A stretch of 64,000 bases of DNA from Cronobacter muytjensii ATCC 51329 (GCF_001277195.1 NZ_CP012268.1:2728001-2792000); one strand, 5' to 3'; shown: positions 1 through 8,995, counted from the first letter of the stretch. Numbers and translations: made by a program. Notes: generated by a model from the sequence alone, not told the origin.

Positions 1-447
1 AGCGCGCTCAAAATGCTCGAACCGGGTCTCGGCGGGCGGCATATCGCGCTGAGCCTGAGCGATCCGCTGACGCTTATCCACGTTGACGGCCCGCTGTTTG
101 AGCGAGTGCTGATTAATCTTCTGGAAAACGCCGCTAAATATGCGGGGTCACGGGCGCAGATAGGCGTGCGGGCGGGCTGGCGCGACGAGCGGCTCGATCT
201 CGAAGTCTGGGACAGCGGCCCCGGCATTCCGGCTGGTCAGGAGCAGGCGATTTTTGCTAAATTCGCTCGCGGTAATAAAGAATCCGCCATCCCTGGCGTC
301 GGGCTGGGGCTTGCCATTTGCCAGGCGATTGTCGAGGTGCACGGCGGCGAGATTTACGCCCGTAATCGCCCGGAAGGCGGCGCAAGTTTCCACGTGCTGC
401 TGCCCAAAGAAACGCCCCCGGAACTGGATATCCACGAGGTCATGTGA
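1..447 (+). CDS. kdpD: KdpD sensor histidine kinase, C-terminal part
   Basis: Partial gene: the reading frame is open from the first base of the window and only the last ~148 residues are present. They form the ATP-binding half of a histidine kinase: the N-box (NLLENAAKYA), the G1 box (DSGPGIP) and the G2 box (GVGLGLA) are all intact. KdpD is a membrane sensor that phosphorylates KdpE when potassium is limiting and so switches on the high-affinity Kdp potassium ATPase. The stop codon overlaps the kdpE start by 4 nt, as expected for translational coupling. Sensor and membrane parts lie outside the window. Confidence 0.93.
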   Translation, partial: SALKMLEPGLGGRHIALSLSDPLTLIHVDGPLFERVLINLLENAAKYAGSRAQIGVRAGWRDERLDLEVWDSGPGIPAGQEQAIFAKFARGNKESAIPGVGLGLAICQAIVEVHGGEIYARNRPEGGASFHVLLPKETPPELDIHEVM

Positions 448-1121
448 TTAGCGTTCTGATTGTCGAAGATGAAAAAGAGATCCGCCGCTTTCTGCGCACC
501 GCGCTGGAGAGCGAGGGACTGCGCGTGTATGACGCTGAAACTCTGCAGCGCGGGCTGATTGAAGCCGCGACCCGCAAGCCCGATCTGGTGATTCTCGATC
601 TCGGCCTGCCGGACGGCGACGGCATCGATTTTATCCGCGACTACCGCCAGTGGAGCCAGACGCCGGTGATTGTGCTGTCGGCGCGCAGCGACGAACAGGA
701 CAAAATCGCGGCGCTGGACGCGGGCGCCGATGACTTTCTGGGCAAACCGTTCGGCATTGGCGAGTTACAGGCGCGACTGCGCGTCGCCCTGCGCCGTCAC
801 GGCGCCGCCAGCCAGAGCGATCCGGTGGTGCGATTTTCCGATATCACCGTCGACCTGGCGGCGAGGCGCATCACGCGCGGCGCGCAGGAGATCCACCTGA
901 CGCCCATTGAGTTCCGCCTGCTGGCCGTGCTGCTGAACAACGCGGGCAAAGTGCTGACCCAGCGCCAGCTGTTAAGCCAGGTGTGGGGGCCGAACGCGGT
1001 GGAGCACAGCCATTATCTGCGTATCTACATGGGCCACCTGCGCCAGAAGCTGGAGCTTGACCCGGCGCGCCCGCACCACCTGTTGACGGAAACGGGCATC
1101 GGCTACCGATTTATGCTGTAA
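444..1121 (+). CDS. kdpE: KdpE response regulator
   Basis: 225-residue OmpR/PhoB-type response regulator. The receiver domain (about 1-120) has the acidic pocket (VEDE), the phospho-acceptor aspartate in LDLGLPDGDG and the conserved lysine in KPFG. The C-terminal winged helix (about 130-225) holds LTPIEFRLL and a recognition helix ending in the GYRF motif. Phosphorylated by KdpD, it activates kdpFABC. The start is a GTG at 444 inside the kdpD stop region (4-nt overlap); E. coli KdpE begins at the equivalent place. High similarity to E. coli KdpE over its full length. Confidence 0.95.
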   Translation: MISVLIVEDEKEIRRFLRTALESEGLRVYDAETLQRGLIEAATRKPDLVILDLGLPDGDGIDFIRDYRQWSQTPVIVLSARSDEQDKIAALDAGADDFLGKPFGIGELQARLRVALRRHGAASQSDPVVRFSDITVDLAARRITRGAQEIHLTPIEFRLLAVLLNNAGKVLTQRQLLSQVWGPNAVEHSHYLRIYMGHLRQKLELDPARPHHLLTETGIGYRFML

Positions 1122-1127
1122 GCGCAT

Positions 1128-1165
1128 CGCCGCGTCAGGCCTGGCGCGGCGGCGTTTCCCCCTCG
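1128..1165 (+). terminator. Probable terminator after kdpE
   Basis: A GC-rich stem (CGCCGCG at 1128-1134 with CGCGGCG at 1145-1151) sits 6 nt after the kdpE stop. Inside it CAGGCCTG can also self-pair. The downstream run is pyrimidine-rich (tttccccctcgttttt) rather than a clean T tract, so strength is uncertain. Confidence 0.5.
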
Positions 1166-1451
1166 TTTTTATTCTGAATAAATCCTCGCCGCAACAAAAT
1201 GATTATTCATTTATTTTATTATTCCTCTGCGATAATTCATTCCCGCCAGCGTTAAATTCCCCGAAATATAGTAAAACCATATTCATAACTAACCAGCTAC
1301 ATTCATGTAACCAGAAGAAATCTGCGCTGCATTATGCATAAATAACGACGTATTATTTCTGGTTCAGGCCATTTTTGTTGATCTCTTTCACAGAATAACG
1401 CTCTGAGCCGGATAAAATGACCACGCTTTCAATAAGTGAAAGGAAACGACG
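1166..1451 (+). promoter_or_regulatory. AT-rich gap with the speF operon promoter (not pinpointed)
   Basis: This AT-rich stretch between the kdp terminator and the leader ORF must hold the speFL-speF-potE promoter. I could not place a convincing -35/-10 pair with good spacing; TAAAAT near 1415 is one possible -10. No gene-length ORF or repeat was seen here. Confidence 0.3.
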
Positions 1452-1556
1452 ATGGAAAATAACAATCGGTTAATGCCGCATATCCGGCGGACAACCCATA
1501 TTATGATGTTTGCTCACCGAAACTGCTTCGACTTCCATATTTTCAACGCCCGCTAG
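1452..1556 (+). CDS. speFL: SpeFL ornithine-sensing leader peptide
   Basis: 34-codon ORF preceded by AAAGGAAACGACG, a good ribosome-binding site. The peptide matches the E. coli speF leader peptide as I remember it. It keeps the HIRRTTHI segment, the AHRN-FDFH segment and the terminal FNAR, and it has the same length. In E. coli and Salmonella, ornithine binds the nascent SpeFL in the ribosome and stalls it near the stop. This prevents Rho-dependent termination upstream of speF and induces ornithine decarboxylase and PotE. Differences from E. coli include Asn-Arg-Leu near the N-terminus, Met for Lys at residue 19, Cys for Ser at residue 25 and Ile for Phe at residue 30. Position and spacing to speF (268 nt) fit the attenuator role. 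Confidence 0.9.
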   Translation: MENNNRLMPHIRRTTHIMMFAHRNCFDFHIFNAR

Positions 1557-1824
1557 CCTTTAGCGCCGCAGCGCGCCTGCCATTTCTCAGCGAAAATTCC
1601 ATGTGATGTAATAACGGGTTTACGCCTGAGAATGCGCGCCTCTTTATGCCATAAACCCTATGATAACCAGCCTGTTAGCTGGCAGGGCTTTGTCTGGCAA
1701 AAATAAAACCAAGGTTATTTCCCGCATTTATTATGCGGCGGGAAGCTTTTACCTGAAAAAATAATAAAGCAATTTCCACAAGGAAATAGCGCGGGATTGC
1801 TTTACCTGAAAATAAGGAATCACC
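1557..1824 (+). promoter_or_regulatory. speF leader / Rho-attenuation region
   Basis: Untranslated 268 nt between the speFL stop and the speF start. In the E. coli system this stretch carries the Rho loading site and the pause sites controlled by ribosome stalling on speFL. No intrinsic terminator with a clear T tract is evident, which fits a Rho-dependent mechanism. A ribosome-binding site (AATAAGGAATCACC) precedes the speF ATG. The function is inferred from the orthologous system. Confidence 0.6.
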
Positions 1825-4020
1825 ATGCAAGCGTTAAAAATCGGCGTTAGCCGTTTATGCCCGGACTGTTTTTCAACTGACCGGGAGCTTATTAATATTC
1901 ATGACACCAACTATATTGATATTGCCGCGGCGGTCATTTCCGTCAGCGATATTTTCCAGGGCATTATTGATGAAATAGAGCTGACTGGCTTCGGCGTTCC
2001 GGTATTTGTCATGTGTCAGCCCGAGGAGCGGGTGCCTGCTGAGTATCTGGCGCGGATTTCCGGCGTGTTTGACGATAACGAAACGCACCGCGACTACTAT
2101 GGTCGACAGCTTGAAGCCGCCGCGCAGAAATATGAAACCGCGCTGCGCCCGCCCTTCTTTCGCGCGCTGGTCGATTACGTGAATCAGGGCAACAGCGCGT
2201 TTGACTGCCCCGGGCACCAGGGCGGTGAGTTTTTCCGCCGCCACCCGGCCGGAAACCAGTTTGTGAATTTCTTCGGCGAGACGCTGTTTCGCGCCGATTT
2301 ATGCAATGCCGATGTGGCGATGGGTGATTTACTGATCCACGAAGGCGCGCCGTGCCTCGCCCAGCAGCACGCCGCGCAGGTGTTCAACGCTGATAAAACG
2401 TACTTTGTGCTGAACGGCACGTCATCCGCCAATAAAGTGGTGCTTAACGCGCTGCTTGCGCCCGGCGATTTGGTGCTGTTTGACCGCAATAACCATAAGT
2501 CGAACCACCACGGCGCGCTGTTGCAGGCGGGGGCCACCCCGGTTTATCTGGAAACCGCGCGTAACCCGTACGGCTTTATCGGCGGCATCGACGCGCACTG
2601 CTTCGACGAGCGTTATCTGCGCAGCCTGGTACGCGAGACCGCCCCAGAGCGCGCCGCGATGGCGCGGCCGTTTCGCCTCGCAGTTATCCAGCTCGGCACT
2701 TACGACGGCACTATCTACAACGCCCGTCAGGTGGTCGATAGCCTGGGGCCGCTGTGCGATTACATTCTCTTCGACTCCGCCTGGGTGGGTTATGAGCAGT
2801 TTATTCCGATGATGGCGCCCTGCTCGCCCTTACTGCTGTCGCTCAATGAAAACGATCCGGGCATTCTGGTCACGCAGTCGGTGCATAAACAGCAGGCCGG
2901 GTTTTCCCAGACGTCACAAATTCATAAAAAAGACAGTCATATCAAAGGACAGCCGCGTTATGTGCCCCACAAGCGCATGAATAACGCTTTTATGATGCAC
3001 GCCTCCACCAGCCCTTTTTACCCGCTCTTCGCGGCACTCGACATCAACGCGCGGATGCATGAAGGCGAAGGCGGACGCCGTCTGTGGATGCGCTGCGTGG
3101 AATATGGCATCGAGGCGCGCAAGATGATTTTCGACAACTGCCGCGCCATACGCCCCTTCGTTCCGGCGACGGTCGATGGCCGTCCGTGGCAGAGCTATGA
3201 GACACAGGAAATAGCCTCCGACCTGCGGTTTTTCCACTTCGAACCCGGCGAGCGCTGGCACGCCTTTGAGGGCTACGCGCCGCACCAGTATTTTGTCGAC
3301 CCGTGCAAGCTGCTGCTCACCACGCCGGGCATCGACATCGCGACCGGCGAATATGCGGCGTTCGGCGTGCCTGCGGCGGTGCTCGCAAGCTACCTGCGCG
3401 AGAACCATATCATCCCGGAGAAGTGCGACCTGAACTCGATCCTGTTTCTGCTCACCCCTGCCGAAGAGATGAGCAAGCTGCAACAGCTGGTGGCGCAGCT
3501 GGCGCGTTTTGAAAAGCTGCTGGAGAGCGACGCGCCGTTAAGCGAGGTGCTGCCGACGCTCTGGAAACAGCATCAGGCCCGTTACGCCGGGTATACGCTG
3601 CGCCAGCTCTGTCAGGAGATGCACGATTTTTACGCCAGCCGTAACGTAAAGCAGCTGCAAAAAGAGATGTTTCGTAAGGCGTATTTCCCGCGCGTCGCCA
3701 TGAGCCCGCAGGCGGCGAACCACGCGTTTATTCGTGGCGAGGTGGAGCTGGTGCGGCTTGACCAGGCGGAAGGCCGCATCGCGGCTGAAGGCGCGCTCCC
3801 CTACCCGCCGGGCGTGCTGTGTGTGGTGCCCGGTGAAATCTGGGGCGGCGCGGCGCTGCACTACTTCCGGGCGCTGGAAGAAGGGATCAACCTGCTGCCG
3901 GGTTTCGCGCCGGAATTACAGGGTGTGTATGTACAGGAGAATGACGGTCGCCGCCAGGTGTGGTGTTACGTCATCCGTCAACGGCCAGTCACGCAGGGCC
4001 GCGCGGAAGGAGCGTTATGA
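1825..4020 (+). CDS. speF: Inducible ornithine decarboxylase SpeF
   Basis: 731 residues, against about 732 for E. coli SpeF. PLP-dependent group III Orn/Lys/Arg decarboxylase that converts ornithine to putrescine and CO2, consuming a proton at low pH. An N-terminal wing domain (about 1-110) precedes the PLP core, where CPGHQGGEFF, NGTSSANKVV and SVHKQQAGFSQ (Schiff-base lysine) are intact. The C-terminal domain contains ALPYPPGVLCVVPGE. The N-terminal ~80 residues diverge most from E. coli. It is cotranscribed with the potE antiporter (4-nt overlap) and controlled by the speFL leader. Confidence 0.97.
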   Translation: MQALKIGVSRLCPDCFSTDRELINIHDTNYIDIAAAVISVSDIFQGIIDEIELTGFGVPVFVMCQPEERVPAEYLARISGVFDDNETHRDYYGRQLEAAAQKYETALRPPFFRALVDYVNQGNSAFDCPGHQGGEFFRRHPAGNQFVNFFGETLFRADLCNADVAMGDLLIHEGAPCLAQQHAAQVFNADKTYFVLNGTSSANKVVLNALLAPGDLVLFDRNNHKSNHHGALLQAGATPVYLETARNPYGFIGGIDAHCFDERYLRSLVRETAPERAAMARPFRLAVIQLGTYDGTIYNARQVVDSLGPLCDYILFDSAWVGYEQFIPMMAPCSPLLLSLNENDPGILVTQSVHKQQAGFSQTSQIHKKDSHIKGQPRYVPHKRMNNAFMMHASTSPFYPLFAALDINARMHEGEGGRRLWMRCVEYGIEARKMIFDNCRAIRPFVPATVDGRPWQSYETQEIASDLRFFHFEPGERWHAFEGYAPHQYFVDPCKLLLTTPGIDIATGEYAAFGVPAAVLASYLRENHIIPEKCDLNSILFLLTPAEEMSKLQQLVAQLARFEKLLESDAPLSEVLPTLWKQHQARYAGYTLRQLCQEMHDFYASRNVKQLQKEMFRKAYFPRVAMSPQAANHAFIRGEVELVRLDQAEGRIAAEGALPYPPGVLCVVPGEIWGGAALHYFRALEEGINLLPGFAPELQGVYVQENDGRRQVWCYVIRQRPVTQGRAEGAL

Positions 4021-5333
4021 TGAGCAAATCCAACAAAATGGGCGTCGTGCCGCTGACCATCCTGACGATGGTGAACATGATGGGCTCCGGCATTATTATG
4101 CTGCCGACCAAGCTTGCCGAAGTGGGCACTATTTCGATTATCTCTTGGCTTGTGACCGCCGTCGGCTCAACGGCGCTGGCCTGGGCTTTCGCAAGATGCG
4201 GAATGTTCAGCCGCAAAGCGGGCGGCATGGGCGGCTATGCGGAGTATGCGTTCGGTAAGTCGGGCAATTTTATGGCCAACTATACCTACGGGGTATCGCT
4301 GCTTATCGCTAACGTCGCCATCGCTATCTCCGCGGTCGGCTATGGCAGCGAGCTGTTCGGCGCGGCGCTGACGCCGGTGCAGACCGGCATCGCCACGATG
4401 GGCGTATTGTGGATCTGCACGGTCGCCAACTTCGGCGGCGCGCGCATCACCGGCAAGCTCAGCGGTATTACCGTCTGGGGGGTAATCATCCCGGTGGTCG
4501 GGCTGTCGGTCATCGGCTGGTTCTGGTTCAGCCCGTCGCTGTATGCAGACTCCTGGAACCCGCATCACGTGCCGTTTTTCGACGCGGTAGGCTCCTCCAT
4601 CGCCATGACGCTATGGGCGTTCCTCGGGCTGGAGTCGGCCTGCGCCAACACCGAGGTGGTGGAAAACCCGGAGCGCAACGTGCCGATTGCGGTACTGGGC
4701 GGCACGCTCGGCGCGGCGGTGATTTATATTGTTTCCACCAACGTGATTGCGGGCATTGTGCCAAATCTGAGTCTCGCGCACTCCACCGCGCCGTTCGGGC
4801 TGGCGTTCGCGCAGATGTTCACGCCGGGCGTCGGGAAAATCATTATGGCGCTGATGGTAATGTCCTGCTGTGGTTCGCTGCTCGGCTGGCAGTTTACTAT
4901 CGCTCAGGTGTTCCGCTCCTCCGCCGACGCGGGCTATTTCCCCAAAGTGTTCTCACGCCTGAGCAAAGCCGAAGCGCCGGTAAAAGGGATGCTGACGATT
5001 GTGATTATCCAGAGCGCGCTGTCGCTGATGACCATCAGCCCGTCACTCAATAAACAATTTAACGTGCTGGTTAACCTGGCGGTGGTGACCAATATCATCC
5101 CGTATATTTTGTCGATGGCGGCGCTGGTAATCATTCAGCAAGTGGCGAATGTGCCGTCGCGCAAGGCGAAGCAGGCCAACATGGTGGCGCTGGTGGGCGC
5201 GATTTACAGCTTTTACGCGCTCTATTCATCCGGCGAGGAGGCGATGCTGTACGGCGCCATGGTCACGTTTATGGGCTGGACGCTCTACGGGCTGGTCTCT
5301 CCGCGCTTTGAGCTGACCAACAAGCAGGGGTAA
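4017..5333 (+). CDS. potE: Putrescine-ornithine antiporter PotE
   Basis: 438-residue inner-membrane APC-family transporter with about 12 hydrophobic segments, close to E. coli PotE throughout (for example TILTMVNMMGSGIIMLP and WAFLGLESAC, which carry residues important for substrate handling). It exchanges cytoplasmic putrescine for external ornithine, completing the SpeF acid-resistance cycle. Two ATGs lie side by side (4017 and 4020). I chose 4017 because it overlaps the speF stop (ATGA) and follows GGAAGGAG. An open frame extends further upstream inside speF but is not needed. Confidence 0.96.
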   Translation: MMSKSNKMGVVPLTILTMVNMMGSGIIMLPTKLAEVGTISIISWLVTAVGSTALAWAFARCGMFSRKAGGMGGYAEYAFGKSGNFMANYTYGVSLLIANVAIAISAVGYGSELFGAALTPVQTGIATMGVLWICTVANFGGARITGKLSGITVWGVIIPVVGLSVIGWFWFSPSLYADSWNPHHVPFFDAVGSSIAMTLWAFLGLESACANTEVVENPERNVPIAVLGGTLGAAVIYIVSTNVIAGIVPNLSLAHSTAPFGLAFAQMFTPGVGKIIMALMVMSCCGSLLGWQFTIAQVFRSSADAGYFPKVFSRLSKAEAPVKGMLTIVIIQSALSLMTISPSLNKQFNVLVNLAVVTNIIPYILSMAALVIIQQVANVPSRKAKQANMVALVGAIYSFYALYSSGEEAMLYGAMVTFMGWTLYGLVSPRFELTNKQG

Positions 5334-5353
5334 CGTGGCCTGGCAGGCAAATC

Positions 5354-5382
5354 AAAACGGCAACCCGAAGGTTGCCGTTTTT
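5354..5382 (+). terminator. Intrinsic terminator of speFL-speF-potE
   Basis: Perfect stem CGGCAACC / GGTTGCCG with a CGAA tetraloop followed by TTTTT, 20 nt after the potE stop. The A-run on the 5' side could let it act on the opposing pgm transcript too. Confidence 0.85.
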
Positions 5383-5424
5383 ATGTTATCGCCGGGACGA
5401 GCACTGCGGCCTGCCCCGCAACGC

Positions 5425-7065
5425 TTACGCGTTTTTCAGCACTTCGCTGACGATTTCTACCGCTTCTTTCTCGATCTGCTTGCGGTGTTCTTCACCGAGG
5501 AAGCTTTCGCAATAGATCTTGTACGCGTCTTCGGTACCGGAAGGACGCGCCGCGAACCAGCCGTTCTCGGTCATCACTTTCAGGCCGCCGATAGCAGCGC
5601 CATTGCCCGGCGCGGCTGTCAGACGTGCGGTGATCGGATCGCCTGCCAGTGTGCTTGCGCTGACCATTTCCGGAGAGAGTTTAGAAAGCGCGGCTTTCTG
5701 CGCGGAGGAGGCGGACGCCTGCAGACGGTTGTAGCTCGGCGCGCCGAAACGCGCGGCCAGTTCGTCATAGTGCTGCTGCGGGTTTTTCCCGGTCACCGCG
5801 GTGATTTCCGCCGCGAGCAGGCACATGATGATGCCGTCTTTATCAGTGGACCACGGCGTGCCGTCAAAGCGCAGGAAGGACGCGCCCGCGCTCTCTTCGC
5901 CGCCAAAGCCGAAGCTGCCGTCGTAGAGACCGTCAACGAACCATTTAAACCCGACCGGCACTTCCACCAGCTTACGGCCCAGCGCATCGACCACACGGTC
6001 GATCATTGCGGAAGAAACCAGCGTTTTACCGACGGCAACGTCCTGGCCCCACTGCGGGCGATGCTGGAACAGATAGTTGATGGCGACAGCGAGATAGTGG
6101 TTCGGGTTCATCAGACCCGCAGGCGTGACGATGCCGTGGCGGTCGTAGTCCGGGTCGTTGGCAAACGCCAGGTCGAACTTATCGCGCAGCGCCAGCAGGC
6201 CCGCCATCGCGGATTCCGAGGAGCAGTCCATACGGATAGCGCCGTCTTTATCCAGATGCATAAAGCGGAACGTCTGATCGACCTGATCGTTAACAATCGT
6301 CAGGTTGAGCTTGTAGTGCTCCGCGATGCGCTTCCAGTATTCGATGCCGGAGCCGCCCAGCGGGTCAACGCCAAGCTTCAGGCCCGCTTTCTGGATAGCG
6401 GCCATGTCGACGATCTCCGCCAGCCCTTCAATAAACGGCTGCACCAGATCTTTTTCCTGAATGCGGCCGCTCGCCCAGGCGTCGTCCAGCGACAGACGTT
6501 TCACGTCTTTCAGACCGTCCGCCAGCAGCGCGTTGGCGCGGTTTTCAACCACTTTAGTGACGTTGGTATCTGCCGGGCCGCCGTTAGGCGGGTTGTATTT
6601 GATGCCGCCATCGTCGGGCGGGTTGTGCGACGGCGTGATGACGATGCCGTCAGCCTGTGCGCCGCCGCGTTTGTTGTGCTCAAGGATCGCGTTAGAGACC
6701 GCAGGCGTCGGCGTATAACCGTTGTTGTCCTGCACGATGATATCGACGCCGTTTGCCGCCAGCACTTCCAGTACGGAGATAAACGCAGGCTCGGAGAGCG
6801 CATGCGTATCTTTACCGACATAGCACGGCCCGGTGATGCCGTTTTTGGCGCGCTCTTCCGCAATCGCCTGGGCGATGGCCAGAATGTGCGGCTCGTTAAA
6901 GCTGTGACGCGCGGCGCTGCCGCGGTGGCCGGAAGTCCCGAACTTCACCGCGTGCTCCGCATTACCCGCTTCGGGCTTCAGCACATAGTACTGCGCGGTC
7001 AGCTGGGCGACGTTGATTAAATCACTCTGTTGTGCAGGCTGTCCCGCACGGTTATTGACTGCCAT
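5425..7065 (-). CDS. pgm: Phosphoglucomutase
   Basis: 546 residues, the length of E. coli Pgm and nearly identical to it. Alpha-D-phosphohexomutase that interconverts glucose 1-phosphate and glucose 6-phosphate, feeding glycogen, trehalose and LPS precursor synthesis. Visible motifs: the phosphoserine loop TPSHNPPDDGG, the metal loop DPDYDRHG, the sugar loop GGEESAG and the phosphate-binding RPSGTEDAYK. The frame opens 7 codons earlier, but ATG at 7065 (MAVNNRAGQ) matches the E. coli start. It lies 24 nt downstream of seqA, in the same orientation. Confidence 0.96.
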   Translation of the reverse strand: MAVNNRAGQPAQQSDLINVAQLTAQYYVLKPEAGNAEHAVKFGTSGHRGSAARHSFNEPHILAIAQAIAEERAKNGITGPCYVGKDTHALSEPAFISVLEVLAANGVDIIVQDNNGYTPTPAVSNAILEHNKRGGAQADGIVITPSHNPPDDGGIKYNPPNGGPADTNVTKVVENRANALLADGLKDVKRLSLDDAWASGRIQEKDLVQPFIEGLAEIVDMAAIQKAGLKLGVDPLGGSGIEYWKRIAEHYKLNLTIVNDQVDQTFRFMHLDKDGAIRMDCSSESAMAGLLALRDKFDLAFANDPDYDRHGIVTPAGLMNPNHYLAVAINYLFQHRPQWGQDVAVGKTLVSSAMIDRVVDALGRKLVEVPVGFKWFVDGLYDGSFGFGGEESAGASFLRFDGTPWSTDKDGIIMCLLAAEITAVTGKNPQQHYDELAARFGAPSYNRLQASASSAQKAALSKLSPEMVSASTLAGDPITARLTAAPGNGAAIGGLKVMTENGWFAARPSGTEDAYKIYCESFLGEEHRKQIEKEAVEIVSEVLKNA

Positions 7066-7089
7066 GGCCTGGTCCTTCTGACGCAAGAG

Positions 7090-7635
7090 TTAAATGGTGC
7101 CGCAAACCTTCTCAATCAATTCCGCCGGGAACTGCATGGTCTGCATGATGTGTTCAATCATGCTGCATTTGCGGCCTGTATTCGTGTTCGTGATAACCCA
7201 GTACGGCGTGCCCGGCACGTGGCGGGGTTTCGTCTGGTTGCCACTTTGCAGCAGCGTTTGCTCGTCGCCGGCGAAATAGACGCGGGTGCGACCATGTAAC
7301 GATTCGGTAGCTTCGGCAAAAGCGTCTGCATCCAGTGAATAGAGTGTAGACAGCACCAGCATAAAACGATTGACCGCGCGTTTTTGTTCGGCGTATTCAT
7401 CCGAAAGAAGCAGCTCACGCATGGCGCGAACGCGATCGCGCGCCGGGTTGGCCGGTTTGTCAGCGGCGGGCGCGACGGTGGCTGGGATCTCTGCTTTGGC
7501 TGGTGTAGCGGCGATCTGCGTGGAGGCGGAAAATTTCAACATGCGCCGTAAAATGTCGGACGCGCTTTCGCCAATATGCAGGGTGTGGCTGGCAATGTAG
7601 CGATACAGCTCGTCATCAACTTCAATCGTTTTCAT
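7090..7635 (-). CDS. seqA: SeqA, negative modulator of replication initiation
   Basis: 181 residues, same length as E. coli SeqA. The N-terminal oligomerisation helix (MKTIEVDDELYRYIASHT...) and C-terminal hemimethylated-GATC binding domain (from about residue 70, ending in FPAELIEKVCGTI) are both clear. An Ala/Pro-rich linker (about 40-65) is longer and more variable than the rest. SeqA sequesters newly replicated oriC and dnaA. The ATG at 7635 is chosen because the 11 extra codons upstream (MYSEKKSHWIK) are not part of known SeqA. Forms the conserved seqA-pgm pair. Confidence 0.96.
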   Translation of the reverse strand: MKTIEVDDELYRYIASHTLHIGESASDILRRMLKFSASTQIAATPAKAEIPATVAPAADKPANPARDRVRAMRELLLSDEYAEQKRAVNRFMLVLSTLYSLDADAFAEATESLHGRTRVYFAGDEQTLLQSGNQTKPRHVPGTPYWVITNTNTGRKCSMIEHIMQTMQFPAELIEKVCGTI

Positions 7636-7818
7636 CTTAATCCAGTGCGATTTCTTTTCTGAATACAAGTCATTGGGATTATAGAGTTAAAACCCAACAG
7701 CGGATAGCGTCAAACCAGGAAGGCCGCAAAAGTCGGAATTAACTGGAACCTTGCAGCCGGGCGGCAGAATGGTCAACATGATAACCTAACCTGTCAGTCG
7801 CCAAAAAAGAACTTTGCC

Positions 7819-8586
7819 ATGAAATTAAATACCCGCACGCAATCTGCGCAACAACCGACTCAAAATACACCGATTGTGTTAATTCACGGGCTGTTTGGCA
7901 GCCTGGACAATCTCGGCGTGCTGGCCCGCGACCTGGTGCAGGATAACAATATTGTGCAGGTCGATTTGCGTAACCACGGGCTTTCTGAGCGTAGCGAGAC
8001 GATGGATTACCCGGCGATGGCGCAGGACATTCTCGATACGCTGGATGCGCTGGGGCTGGAGAAAGTGATTCTTATCGGGCATTCGATGGGCGGCAAAGCG
8101 GCGATGGCGGTAACGGCGCTGGCGCCAGATCGCATTGAAAAGCTGGTGGCTATCGATATCGCGCCAGTGGATTATCAGGTCCGCCGCCACGACGACATTT
8201 TCGCGGCGGTCAACGCGGTGAGCGATGCGGGCGCGACAACACGCCAGCAGGCGGCGGATATCATGCGCCAGTATATCGCGGAAGAAGGCGTGATTCAGTT
8301 TCTGCTGAAGTCGTTTGTCGATGGCGTCTGGCGCTTCAATGTGCCGGTGCTGTGGAATCAATACGCCCATATTGTCGGCTGGGAACCCCTCCCCGCCTGG
8401 CGCGGCCCGGCGCTGTTTATCCGTGGCGGCGCGTCGCCTTATGTGGAAGAAGCGCACCGCGAAGCGCTGCTGGCGCAATTCCCGCAGGCCCGCGCGCACG
8501 TTATCGCGGGCGCGGGTCACTGGGTGCATGCCGAAAAGCCGCAGGCGGTGCTGCGCGCTATCCGGCGTTTTCTGGAAACTGATTAA
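7819..8586 (+). CDS. ybfF: Esterase YbfF (alpha/beta hydrolase)
   Basis: 255-residue alpha/beta hydrolase, similar over its length to E. coli YbfF, a short- to medium-chain acyl-CoA/ester hydrolase. The oxyanion region HGLFGS, nucleophile elbow GHSMGGK and the late catalytic histidine in GAGHWVH are all present. No signal peptide, so cytosolic. Divergent from seqA, with a 183-nt gap holding both promoters. Natural substrate unknown. Confidence 0.92.
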   Translation: MKLNTRTQSAQQPTQNTPIVLIHGLFGSLDNLGVLARDLVQDNNIVQVDLRNHGLSERSETMDYPAMAQDILDTLDALGLEKVILIGHSMGGKAAMAVTALAPDRIEKLVAIDIAPVDYQVRRHDDIFAAVNAVSDAGATTRQQAADIMRQYIAEEGVIQFLLKSFVDGVWRFNVPVLWNQYAHIVGWEPLPAWRGPALFIRGGASPYVEEAHREALLAQFPQARAHVIAGAGHWVHAEKPQAVLRAIRRFLETD

Positions 8587-8596
8587 AAACAGACCG
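8577..8596 (+). promoter_or_regulatory. LexA-like site with altered spacing before ybfE
   Basis: At the ybfF stop lies CTG-ATTAAAAA-CAG. A LexA box needs CTG-N10-CAG, and from memory the E. coli ybfE box at the same place has that spacing. Here the gap is 8, so the site may be non-functional or weakened. Confidence 0.3.
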
Positions 8597-8713
8597 ACCG
8601 GCGCCGTCGCGCGCCGGATGCGTTGGCGCGCTTCGCTGCCTGATGTATGATGGCGCGCTGAAATACCGCCGGGCCCGCCCCGGCAGCCTGTTTCCCCTGT
8701 CTATACTCATACC

Positions 8714-8995
8714 ATGGCAAAAGAACAAACGGACCGCACAACGCTCGATCTTTTCGCGGATGAACGCCGTCCGGGCAGACCGAAAACCAATCCGCTGTCG
8801 CGCGACGAACAGCTGCGCATCAATAAGCGCAACCAGCTTAAGCGTGACAAAGTTCGCGGGCTTAAGCGCGTGGAATTGAAGCTGAACGCCGATGCGGTGG
8901 ACGCGCTGAACCATCTGGCTCAGGCGCGTAATATCAGCCGCAGCGAGCTGATAGAAGCTATGCTCCTCGCTCAGCTGAAAGCCTTGCAGGAGTAA
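8714..8995 (+). CDS. ybfE: YbfE, LexA-regulated small DNA-binding-like protein
   Basis: 93 residues, strongly basic N-terminal half (RRPGRPKTNPLSRDEQLRINKRNQLKRDKVRGLKR written here only in part) and a C-terminal ribbon-helix-helix-like segment (ELKLNADAVDALNHLAQARNISRSELIEAML), nearly identical to E. coli YbfE. The E. coli gene belongs to the SOS regulon, but its biochemical role is unknown. An AT-hook-like GRPK is visible. The ATG at 8714 follows only a weak ribosome-binding site. It precedes fldA as in E. coli, where the two may be cotranscribed. Confidence 0.9.
   Translation: MAKEQTDRTTLDLFADERRPGRPKTNPLSRDEQLRINKRNQLKRDKVRGLKRVELKLNADAVDALNHLAQARNISRSELIEAMLLAQLKALQE

Noticed and set aside
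5335..7020. 561-codon open frame on the + strand opposite pgm
   Set aside because: Antisense shadow of a near-identical E. coli Pgm homologue; no ribosome-binding site, Arg/Val-rich composition typical of antisense frames in high-GC genes.
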